Assembly (NCBI GenBank): GCA_905215275.1
Contig: CAJMPE010000033.1
Span: 1 to 14,370, forward strand
DNA: 14,370 bases
Direction of reading: 5' to 3'
Origin: an uncultured bacterium
GTDB taxonomy: Bacteria; Actinomycetota; Coriobacteriia; Coriobacteriales; Coriobacteriaceae
Part shown: positions 1 through 4,300 of the stretch, in pieces
Numbering within the stretch: the stretch's first letter is position 1
Layout: each line of letters begins with the position of its first letter
Translations under genes and position numbers: made by a program
Notes under the pieces: generated by a model
Told to the model about the DNA's origin: nothing
Seen by the model: only the letters and a program-made list of their open reading frames with translations
The model's database searches: none

Positions 1-830
1 TTCTGGAACTCGGCCTTAACCTGGTCATAGATGCTGTCGATGACGGTCACGGACTGCTCGGAAGCGCAGATCATGCCGTTGTCGAAGGTCTTGGAGTGGA
101 TGATGGAGTTGACGGCGAGCAGCACGTCGGCGGTGTCGTCGATGACGACCGGGGTGTTACCGGCGCCAACGCCCAGGGCGGGCTTGCCCGAGGAGTAAGC
201 GGCCTTGACCATGCCCGGGCCACCGGTGGCGAGGATGATGTCGACGTCGCGCATGACCATGTTGGTCAGCTCGATGGAGGGGACATCGACCCAGCCGATG
301 ATGCCCTCGGGGGCGCCGGCCTTGACGGCAGCGTCAAGCACGAGCTTCGCGGCGGCGATGGTGCACTTGGCGGCAGCCGGGTGCGGGGAGATGATGATGG
401 CGTTGCGGGTCTTCAGGCAGATCAGCGTCTTGAAGATCGCGGTGGAGGTGGGGTTGGTCGTCGGGATGACGGCGCCCACGATGCCGATGGGCTCGGCGAT
501 CTTGGTGATGCCGTAAGCCTCGTCGCGCTCCAGGACACCACAGGTCTTGGTGTTCTTGTAAGCGTTGTAGATGTACTCTGCGGCGTAGTGGTTCTTGATG
601 ACCTTGTCCTCAAGAACGCCGCGGCCGGTCTCCTCGATGGCCATCTTTGCCAACGGGATACGAGCCTTGTTGGCGGCCATGGCGGCCTCATAGAAGATCT
701 TGTCGACCTGCTCCTGCGTGTACGTAGCAAAAAGCGCCTGGGCCTCTCGCATCTGAGCGAGCTTGGCCTCAAGCGCCTCTACGTTGTCCACAATTGCGGG
801 AGTAGTGTTTTCCGGTGACTTTTTCACCAT
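1..830 (-). CDS. adhE: Aldehyde-alcohol dehydrogenase AdhE, N-terminal part (cut by window edge)
   Basis: The gene enters from the right and runs off the left edge; 276 complete residues are visible. They match the acetaldehyde dehydrogenase half of AdhE, which reduces acetyl-CoA to acetaldehyde with NADH in fermentation. Visible landmarks are ATYTQEQVDKIF near residue 35, KTCGVLERD, PTTNPTSTAIFK, SPHPAAAKCTIAAAK, ILATGGPGMVKAAYSSGKPALG and the catalytic-cysteine segment FDNGMICASEQ with Cys255 as the likely thioester nucleophile. The start is ATG at 828-830, preceded by AAGGAGA at 836-842, about 5 nt away. The C-terminal iron-dependent alcohol dehydrogenase half would lie outside the window, so a stand-alone CoA-acylating aldehyde dehydrogenase cannot be excluded; the N-terminal sequence resembles bifunctional AdhE most. 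It lies in the same orientation as rpmB, with the transposase element between them. Confidence 0.93.
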   Translation of the reverse strand, partial: MVKKSPENTTPAIVDNVEALEAKLAQMREAQALFATYTQEQVDKIFYEAAMAANKARIPLAKMAIEETGRGVLEDKVIKNHYAAEYIYNAYKNTKTCGVLERDEAYGITKIAEPIGIVGAVIPTTNPTSTAIFKTLICLKTRNAIIISPHPAAAKCTIAAAKLVLDAAVKAGAPEGIIGWVDVPSIELTNMVMRDVDIILATGGPGMVKAAYSSGKPALGVGAGNTPVVIDDTADVLLAVNSIIHSKTFDNGMICASEQSVTVIDSIYDQVKAEFQ

Positions 831-870
831 TTGTGTCTCCTTGCGATCGGAGATTTACCCTACGCCTTGC

Positions 871-879
871 ATGATAGCA
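871..879 (-). promoter_or_regulatory. Candidate extended -10 promoter of adhE
   Basis: Read on the minus strand the sequence is TGC followed by TATCAT, an extended -10 element, about 41 nt upstream of the adhE start codon. The -35 region is weak (CCGTTC or ACCGTT at 17-18 nt), as is usual for extended -10 promoters. Assigned by eye only. Confidence 0.4.
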
Positions 880-922
880 AGAAATTATTCGGCGAACGGT
901 AAGATTCCTCTAAAAGGCACAC

Positions 923-952
923 TAAAACGCTTCAATAAACTGAAGCGTTTTA
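923..952. promoter_or_regulatory. Perfect 12-bp-arm palindrome upstream of adhE, candidate operator
   Basis: Arms TAAAACGCTTCA (923-934) and TGAAGCGTTTTA (941-952) are exact reverse complements around the 6-nt spacer ATAAAC. The site is about 45-75 bp upstream of the candidate adhE -10. It sits between divergently oriented genes (adhE minus, transposase plus), so it does not follow the 3' end of either gene, and a binding site for a transcription regulator is the simplest reading. It does not fit the usual Rex consensus (TTGTGA-N6-TCACAA) or a CG-centred LacI operator. The binding protein is unknown. Confidence 0.5.
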
Positions 953-983
953 ACTAAAATTATCAACCTGCTGCATCGCCCCG

Positions 984-1034
984 CTCATTGGGGACAGACT
1001 TACATGAGTGCTTTCACTCATTTGGGACAGACAT
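984..1034 (+). repeat. Left 51-bp end repeat of the element
   Basis: It contains CTCATTGGGGACAGAC (984-999) and CTCATTTGGGACAGAC (1017-1032), a direct repeat matching at 15 of 16 positions with a 33-bp period. Between and overlapping them is a perfect hairpin, ATGAGTG (1004-1010), loop CTTT, CACTCAT (1015-1021). The GGGACAGAC core resembles motifs I recall beside RAYT-family transposases in diverse bacteria; this was not searched. Confidence 0.85.
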
Positions 1035-1116
1035 CGTTTTGCCATTTTGCCGTTTTGGGCCTGTTTTTGCCGCTCATTGGATATAAATAGGTCACAGGCT
1101 CAGCATTTCGCGTTCC

Positions 1117-1161
1117 TTCTCTCCTTTTAGGTGTTGCCTGTTCAGTTTTGAAAGGAGAGAA
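1117..1161 (+). promoter_or_regulatory. Hairpin hiding the transposase ribosome-binding site
   Basis: TTCTCTCCTTT at 1117-1127 is an exact 11-nt complement of AAAGGAGAGAA at 1151-1161, which contains the transposase Shine-Dalgarno. G-U and A-U pairs can extend the inner end (1128-1131 with 1147-1150). The start ATG at 1163 is 2 nt beyond the stem. Such a fold would block ribosome binding and keep transposase levels low. IS200 tnpA is known to be repressed by a ribosome-site-hiding hairpin in its leader; applying that mechanism here is inference. Confidence 0.7.
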
Positions 1162-1162
1162 T

Positions 1163-1939
1163 ATGCCTCGTTCCGCCCGCGCCGTTTCGCTCACCGGCTA
1201 CTACCACGTTTTTGACCGTGGCAACTCCAAGCAGATTATTTTTGAAGATGACTCCGACCGCTATCGTTTCTTATCGGACATCTCGGACAGGTTTTCACGC
1301 CATGAAGTGGCGGTGTTGGCTTGGTGCATTATGGATAACCACTTCCATTTGATGGTTGATGACCCATATGACAACCTTTCAAAGGCAATGCAGTGCGCAT
1401 TGACGGCATATGCTAAATATTTCAATGGGAAAACGGGAAGAACGGGCCATCTGTTTGATAATCGCTATTCGCGGGTCGCGGTTGAGTCGGACACGCAGGC
1501 GGTACAGCTGCTCGATTATATCCATCTCAATCCTGTGAAAGGCGCGCTCGACTCGCTCGAGGCGTATCGTTGGTCAAGCTACAAGGCATACCAGCTGGGC
1601 TACGATCCCTTTGACATCTGTGATGCGGCCCCCATGCTCGATATTGTCGGAGGCTCCCGTTGCTATTGTGAGCATCTCGAGGAAGTTGCCGGGCACATCT
1701 GGTCAGTGGAGGTTCTTCCACGCCGACGGATCCCCGATGAGGACGCCCTTGCCGTCGCGCACGAAGTCCTGCCGAGCATAGATCCTGCGCTGCTCAAGGC
1801 CCTGCCGCGACCCGAGCGTGATGCCTGTCTGCTGAGGCTCAGGCGGGCGCATCTCACGGTCAAGCAAATTGCCCGTATCACCGGTATCGGCGCTACAAGC
1901 GTGACCAAGGCCACTGCAGGCTGGAAGGAGGCTGCGTGA
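1163..1939 (+). CDS. REP-associated tyrosine transposase (Y1/HUH family)
   Basis: The 258-residue protein would cut and rejoin single-stranded DNA at the element ends. It has the TnpA-like core: GYYHVFDRGN at 12-21, the metal-binding HUH motif DNHFHLM with His60 and His62, candidate nucleophile Tyr83 or Tyr86 in TAYAKYFN, GHLFDNRYSR at 95-104 and YIHLNPVK at 119-126. Residues about 231-250 form a C-terminal helix-turn-helix (LTVKQIARITGIGATSVTKA), probably contacting the end repeats. The start is ATG 1163 behind AAAGGAGAGA; a TTG at 1148 is in frame but lies upstream of that site. The first 300 bases are AT-richer than nearby genes, consistent with acquisition. All recognisable motifs are present and no stop or frameshift is seen, so it is probably functional. 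No accessory tnpB gene accompanies it. Confidence 0.92.
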   Translation: MPRSARAVSLTGYYHVFDRGNSKQIIFEDDSDRYRFLSDISDRFSRHEVAVLAWCIMDNHFHLMVDDPYDNLSKAMQCALTAYAKYFNGKTGRTGHLFDNRYSRVAVESDTQAVQLLDYIHLNPVKGALDSLEAYRWSSYKAYQLGYDPFDICDAAPMLDIVGGSRCYCEHLEEVAGHIWSVEVLPRRRIPDEDALAVAHEVLPSIDPALLKALPRPERDACLLRLRRAHLTVKQIARITGIGATSVTKATAGWKEAA

Positions 1940-1970
1940 GGCAGGGGCCGAATCGCTGCCGGCATGCGTC

Positions 1971-2021
1971 ATGTCTGTCCCAAATGCGTGAAAGCACTCA
2001 TGTAAGTCTGTCCCCAATGAG
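1971..2021 (-). repeat. Right 51-bp end repeat of the element (inverted)
   Basis: Exact reverse complement of the left end apart from one base: its hairpin arm reads ATGCGTG (1984-1990) where the left end has the complement of CACTCAT. The hairpin here therefore has one mismatch, ATGCGTG, AAAG, CACTCAT. The outer GGGGACAGAC core is intact. Confidence 0.85.
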
Positions 2022-2024
2022 TGC

Positions 2025-2057
2025 AAAAAGGCGCCCTCCGCAGGGGAGGGCGCCTTT
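2025..2057 (-). terminator. Intrinsic terminator of rpmB
   Basis: Arms AAAGGCGCCCTCC (2027-2039) and GGAGGGCGCCTTT (2045-2057) are perfect complements with a 5-nt loop. Read on the minus strand the stem is followed by TTTTT, so it acts on rpmB, 68 nt beyond its stop codon. Plus-strand transcripts from the transposase would meet the same stem but only a short T-run. Confidence 0.85.
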
Positions 2058-2125
2058 GGTAAGTTCTATGTGAACGCGAGGTCTTTGACCCGGAGAGTCC
2101 GAGGTACTTGTTGGTAAGACCTTAT

Positions 2126-2314
2126 TTAGGAGCGCGCAACCTTGCCGGACTTGAGGCAGGTGGAGCAAACGTTCATCTTGCGACGGTGACCATCGACGAC
2201 GACGTAGACGCGCTGGATGTTGGGGCGGAACTTACGGTTGGTGACGCGGTGTGAGTGGCTGATGGAGCGACCGGCAACGGGGTGCTTACCGCAAACTTCG
2301 CAAACTTTGGACAT
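2126..2314 (-). CDS. rpmB: 50S ribosomal protein L28
   Basis: A 62-residue basic protein of the large ribosomal subunit. It matches the short L28 family: MSKVCEVCGKHPVAGRSISH at the N-terminus, then SHRVTNRKFRPNIQ, and a C-terminal KSGKV. Two cysteine pairs, CEVC (5-8) and CSTC (50-53), make this the zinc-ribbon (C+) form. The start is ATG at 2312-2314, preceded by AAGGAGGG, an excellent Shine-Dalgarno; an upstream in-frame extension to 2386 lacks one and would run through the promoter. It is a single-gene transcript with its own terminator and promoter. Confidence 0.97.
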   Translation of the reverse strand: MSKVCEVCGKHPVAGRSISHSHRVTNRKFRPNIQRVYVVVDGHRRKMNVCSTCLKSGKVARS

Positions 2315-2368
2315 AACTGACCCTCCTTGGGCGACAAACGAACATGTCGCGTTAACAAACAAGCCTGA

Positions 2369-2377
2369 ACTATAGCA
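2369..2377 (-). promoter_or_regulatory. Candidate extended -10 promoter of rpmB
   Basis: Minus-strand TGC followed by TATAGT, about 54 nt upstream of the rpmB start codon. The -35 region is poor; TTGCGC is present but 20 nt away. The dyad at 2385-2415 occupies the -35 position and just upstream. Confidence 0.5.
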
Positions 2378-2384
2378 CAGAAGC

Positions 2385-2415
2385 ATGTCTCTGTGCGCAA
2401 TCTACACAGAGACAT
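2385..2415. promoter_or_regulatory. 11+11 bp dyad overlapping the rpmB -35 region, candidate operator
   Basis: ATGTCTCTGTG (2385-2395) and CACAGAGACAT (2405-2415) are exact inverted copies around a 9-nt spacer. Each half centre is about 20 bp apart, two helical turns, so a dimeric regulator could bind one face. It begins about 8 bp upstream of the rpmB extended -10. I do not recognise it as a Zur or other named box. As RNA on the plus strand it would be followed by a pyrimidine-rich run, but no plus-strand gene precedes it, so a terminator role is unlikely. Confidence 0.55.
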
Positions 2416-2582
2416 TTCTCTTTTGGCGATAGTGCCCACGCCACGGCCCTGGACGTAGATCCGATTTGCGTGCAGCAGAGGGGATTATGCCAGCTCGCAA
2501 CAAGGTTTTCAAGCGCGTCCTACAAATATATATATGTTTATGGAGCTATTGGCTCCGTTTACGGATTGACTTGTATTTATGC
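2416..2582. other. Non-coding stretch between rpmB and pyr promoters
   Basis: It contains an AT-rich run (2522-2541) and a small hairpin GGAGC, TATTG, GCTCC (2542-2556). A 46-codon open frame starts at ATG 2487 behind AGAGGGG and ends at 2627, discussed under findings. TTGACT at 2566-2571 looks like a -35 box but has no -10 at the right distance. No confident gene. Confidence 0.5.
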
Positions 2583-2611
2583 TCGCAATTGAGCCCGAGG
2601 TTGGCTACACT
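2583..2611 (+). promoter_or_regulatory. Candidate promoter of the pyr operon
   Basis: TACACT at 2606-2611 fits an actinobacterial TANNNT -10 box. The -35 (CGCAAT at 2583-2588, 17-nt spacer) is weak. Transcription would begin near 2618, just before the PyrR-binding hairpin at 2621, giving a leader of about 150 nt. That placement is the main support. Confidence 0.4.
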
Positions 2612-2620
2612 ATGCCTTGA

Positions 2621-2650
2621 CCATTAAAGGGGTACGAGATACCCACATGG
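2621..2650 (+). promoter_or_regulatory. Candidate PyrR-binding hairpin (anti-antiterminator)
   Basis: Lower stem CCAT (2621-2624) with ATGG (2647-2650), a purine-rich internal bulge UAAAG opposite AC, upper stem GGGTA (2630-2634) with TACCC (2640-2644), and loop CGAGA. This has the architecture known for PyrR binding loops in Gram-positives: lower stem, purine-rich bulge, upper stem, GA-rich terminal loop. In Bacillus the loop is AGAGA between CC and GG; the resemblance in loop and bulge with different stem pairs is my reading, untested. PyrR with bound UMP would stabilise it. Confidence 0.65.
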
Positions 2651-2688
2651 AATTACATAGCTGCCAATGAGTAGTACTTCCTGTGGGT
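2641..2688 (+). promoter_or_regulatory. pyr antiterminator hairpin
   Basis: ACCCACA (2641-2647) pairs with TGTGGGT (2682-2688), continuing inward as GGAA (2649-2652) with TTCC (2678-2681) and TAC with GTA. It shares its 5' strand with the PyrR-binding hairpin and its 3' strand with the terminator, so it competes with both, as an attenuator requires. Confidence 0.7.
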
Positions 2689-2727
2689 GTCTGGTTCCGC
2701 TTTGAGCGGTCGGGCATCTATTTTTTT
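2685..2727 (+). terminator. pyr attenuator terminator
   Basis: GGGTGTCTGG (2685-2694) pairs, with several G-U pairs, with TCGGGCATCT (2710-2719); CCGCT (2697-2701) pairs with AGCGG (2705-2709) over loop TTG; a TT bulge lies between. A then seven T residues (2721-2727) follow. This is a Rho-independent terminator placed 40 nt before pyrR, so it is regulatory rather than the end of a gene. Confidence 0.78.
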
Positions 2728-2745
2728 GACTGTGTCAGCAGTCAA
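2726..2745 (+). promoter_or_regulatory. Second small hairpin between attenuator and pyrR
   Basis: TTGACTG (2726-2732) pairs exactly with CAGTCAA (2739-2745) over the 6-nt loop TGTCAG. The 5' strand uses the last two T residues of the terminator tract. It ends 9 nt before the pyrR Shine-Dalgarno. Role unknown; it may stabilise the antiterminated messenger. Confidence 0.4.
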
Positions 2746-2766
2746 GACATGTGAGGAAGGAGATCG

Positions 2767-3351
2767 ATGGGCACGACTTCCCCCAAGGCGGTCATCATGG
2801 ACGAGACCGCCGTCAACCGAGCGATGACCCGCATCGCGCACGAGATTCTCGAGCGCAACGAGGGCTGTGAAGACCTCGCTCTGGTCGGCATCGTCACGCG
2901 CGGCGACCTTCTGGCAAAGAAGCTCGCCGAGGCGATCAAGGAGATCGAGGGCGTCGACGTTCCGCTCGGCAGCCTGGACATCAGCTTCTATCGCGATGAC
3001 TATGCGACCAATTTCGCTCCCGCGATCCACGCTACCAACATTCCCTTCAGCGTCGACGGCAAGCGCGTCGTGTTGGTGGACGACATCCTGTACACGGGTC
3101 GTACCATCCGCGCCGCTCTGGACGCCGTTATGGACCTGGGCCGTCCGAGCCGAGTCGAGCTGGCAGTTCTCGTTGACCGCGGTCACCGCGAGCTCCCTAT
3201 CTCGCCGGACTTTGTCGGCAAGAACGTTCCCTCGTCGCACGAGGAGAACGTGCACCTATATATGAAGGAAGTCGACGGCCGTACCGCCGTCGAGATCAAC
3301 GACGTCGCGCCGGGTTCCCACGTGGGCTCCGCGCCGCTGGGAGGTGAGTAG
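2767..3351 (+). CDS. pyrR: PyrR, pyrimidine operon regulator / uracil phosphoribosyltransferase
   Basis: A 194-residue type I phosphoribosyltransferase fold protein, slightly longer than the Bacillus protein (about 180). PyrR binds pyr leader RNA when UMP or UTP is high and promotes termination; many also make UMP from uracil and PRPP. The PRPP loop VVLVDDILYTGRT is at 101-113, and the conserved PyrR stretch VDRGHRELPI...DFVGKNVP covers 137-155. The C-terminus (about 180-194) is a loosely conserved tail that overlies the pyrB ribosome site. The start ATG follows GGAAGGAG by 6 nt. It is the first gene of the operon and sits directly behind its own target RNA structures, indicating autoregulation. 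Confidence 0.96.
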   Translation: MGTTSPKAVIMDETAVNRAMTRIAHEILERNEGCEDLALVGIVTRGDLLAKKLAEAIKEIEGVDVPLGSLDISFYRDDYATNFAPAIHATNIPFSVDGKRVVLVDDILYTGRTIRAALDAVMDLGRPSRVELAVLVDRGHRELPISPDFVGKNVPSSHEENVHLYMKEVDGRTAVEINDVAPGSHVGSAPLGGE

Positions 3352-3355
3352 TACC

Positions 3356-4300
3356 GTGGCGTTCAACCATAAGCACCTGATCGACATTACCGAGTACTCC
3401 GAAGAGGACATCAAGCTCATCCTCGAGACCGCCAAGGCGTTCTCCGAGGTCAATGAGCGTGCCATCAAGAAGGTCCCCACGCTCAAGGGCAAGACCATCG
3501 TCAACATGTTCAACGAGCCCTCGACGCGTACCCGCAGCTCCTTCGAGCTCGCCGAGAAGCGTCTTTCTGCCGACAGCCTCAACTTCGGCGGCTCCTCGAC
3601 CTCCACGGTCAAGGGCGAAAGCCTCGTCGATACCGTCGAGACCCTCAACGCCTACAAGATCGACTGCATCGTCGTGCGCGATAAGCACGCCGGTGCTCCC
3701 TACATCGTCACGCAGAACTCGCCCGCGAGCGTCATCTGCGCCGGTGACGGCAAGCACAACCATCCCACGCAGGCCCTGCTCGACCTGTACACCATCTGGG
3801 AGCACAAGGGTGACTTCCACGGTCTGAAGGTCGCCGTCGTCGGCGATATCTCGCACTCCCGTGTTTGCGGCTCGCTGATCCCCGCCCTTAAGATCATGGG
3901 CTGTGAGACCTACGCCGTCGCCCCCGGCACGCTGCTGCCGCCGGCGCCCGAGGTCCTGGGCTGCGACCACGTGACGAGCGACCTCGATTCCGTCCTGCCC
4001 GAGCTGGACGTCGTCTACATGTTGCGCGTGCAGCAGGAGCGTCTCGAGGGTGCCCCGTTCCCGACCATTCGTGAGTACCACAAGCTCTTCGGTCTGACCA
4101 AGGACCGCGAGAAGCTCATGAAGCCCGACGCGATTATCTGCCACCCGGGCCCCATCAACCGCGGCGTCGAGTTCGATTCCTATATGGCCGACCACCCGCA
4201 ACGCTCCGTCATCCTGGAGCAGGTCTACGCCGGTATCTGCGTGCGTATGGCTATCCTGTATCTGCTGCTTGGAGGTGCCGATAATGGCCTTGCTTCTTAA
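3356..4300 (+). CDS. pyrB: Aspartate carbamoyltransferase catalytic chain
   Basis: It joins carbamoyl phosphate and aspartate to give carbamoyl aspartate, the committed step of pyrimidine synthesis. There are 314 residues, normal for the family. The carbamoyl-phosphate site FNEPSTRTRSSFE is at 52-64, KGES with Lys86 follows, then HNHPTQALLD at 134-143, VVGDISHSRV at 161-170 and HPGPINRG at 263-270. I chose GTG 3356 because GGAGGTGA ends 8 nt upstream; GTG 3344 is in frame but lies inside that ribosome site. The Shine-Dalgarno is embedded in the last codons of pyrR, so the two genes are separated by 4 nt and probably translationally coupled. No regulatory chain gene (pyrI) follows, so the enzyme is likely a simple trimer or a complex with dihydroorotase. 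Confidence 0.97.
   Translation: MAFNHKHLIDITEYSEEDIKLILETAKAFSEVNERAIKKVPTLKGKTIVNMFNEPSTRTRSSFELAEKRLSADSLNFGGSSTSTVKGESLVDTVETLNAYKIDCIVVRDKHAGAPYIVTQNSPASVICAGDGKHNHPTQALLDLYTIWEHKGDFHGLKVAVVGDISHSRVCGSLIPALKIMGCETYAVAPGTLLPPAPEVLGCDHVTSDLDSVLPELDVVYMLRVQQERLEGAPFPTIREYHKLFGLTKDREKLMKPDAIICHPGPINRGVEFDSYMADHPQRSVILEQVYAGICVRMAILYLLLGGADNGLAS

Larger units (their letters stand above)
831..983. other. adhE upstream region, non-coding
   Basis: AT-richer than its neighbours. It holds the adhE Shine-Dalgarno, the candidate promoter and the palindrome described separately. No gene is supported here. Before the mobile element arrived this stretch would have followed directly on the rpmB terminator at 2025-2057. 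Confidence 0.6.
984..2021 (+). mobile_element. RAYT/IS200-like single-gene element bounded by 51-bp inverted repeats
   Basis: A 1,038-bp unit bounded by two 51-bp inverted copies (984-1034 and 1971-2021) that agree at 50 of 51 positions. It carries one HUH/Y1 transposase gene. No target-site duplication is visible, which is expected for HUH chemistry. The right end lies 3 bp from the T-tract of the rpmB terminator, so insertion spared both rpmB and adhE. Near-identity of the ends suggests recent movement or selection for transposase recognition. Classic IS200/IS605 elements have subterminal hairpins rather than long terminal inverted repeats, so the layout is closer to a transposase flanked by inverted REP-like sequences. 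Boundaries are inferred from the end of repeat identity. Confidence 0.8.

Noticed and set aside
96..818. A 240-codon plus-strand frame opposite adhE
   Set aside because: The minus strand carries AdhE with its catalytic motif and Shine-Dalgarno. The plus frame is an Asp/Gly-rich mirror translation.
831..983. A Rex operator controlling adhE
   Set aside because: No TTGTGA-N6-TCACAA-like sequence was found. The palindrome present has a different half-site.
984..2021. CRISPR repeats, suggested by repeated GGGACAGAC cores
   Set aside because: There are only two inverted pairs around a transposase gene, with no regular spacers and no cas genes.
2079..2122. Inverted AGGTCTT/AAGACCT with a direct TTGGTAAG repeat, considered as a tRNA-like or RNA gene
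   Set aside because: The 30-nt interior does not form cloverleaf arms and no conserved tRNA positions are present. It is simply the 3' untranslated part of rpmB.
2566..2571. TTGACT as the -35 box of the pyr promoter
   Set aside because: No acceptable -10 hexamer lies 15-19 nt downstream; TACACT at 2606 is too far. It may be chance in an AT-rich stretch.
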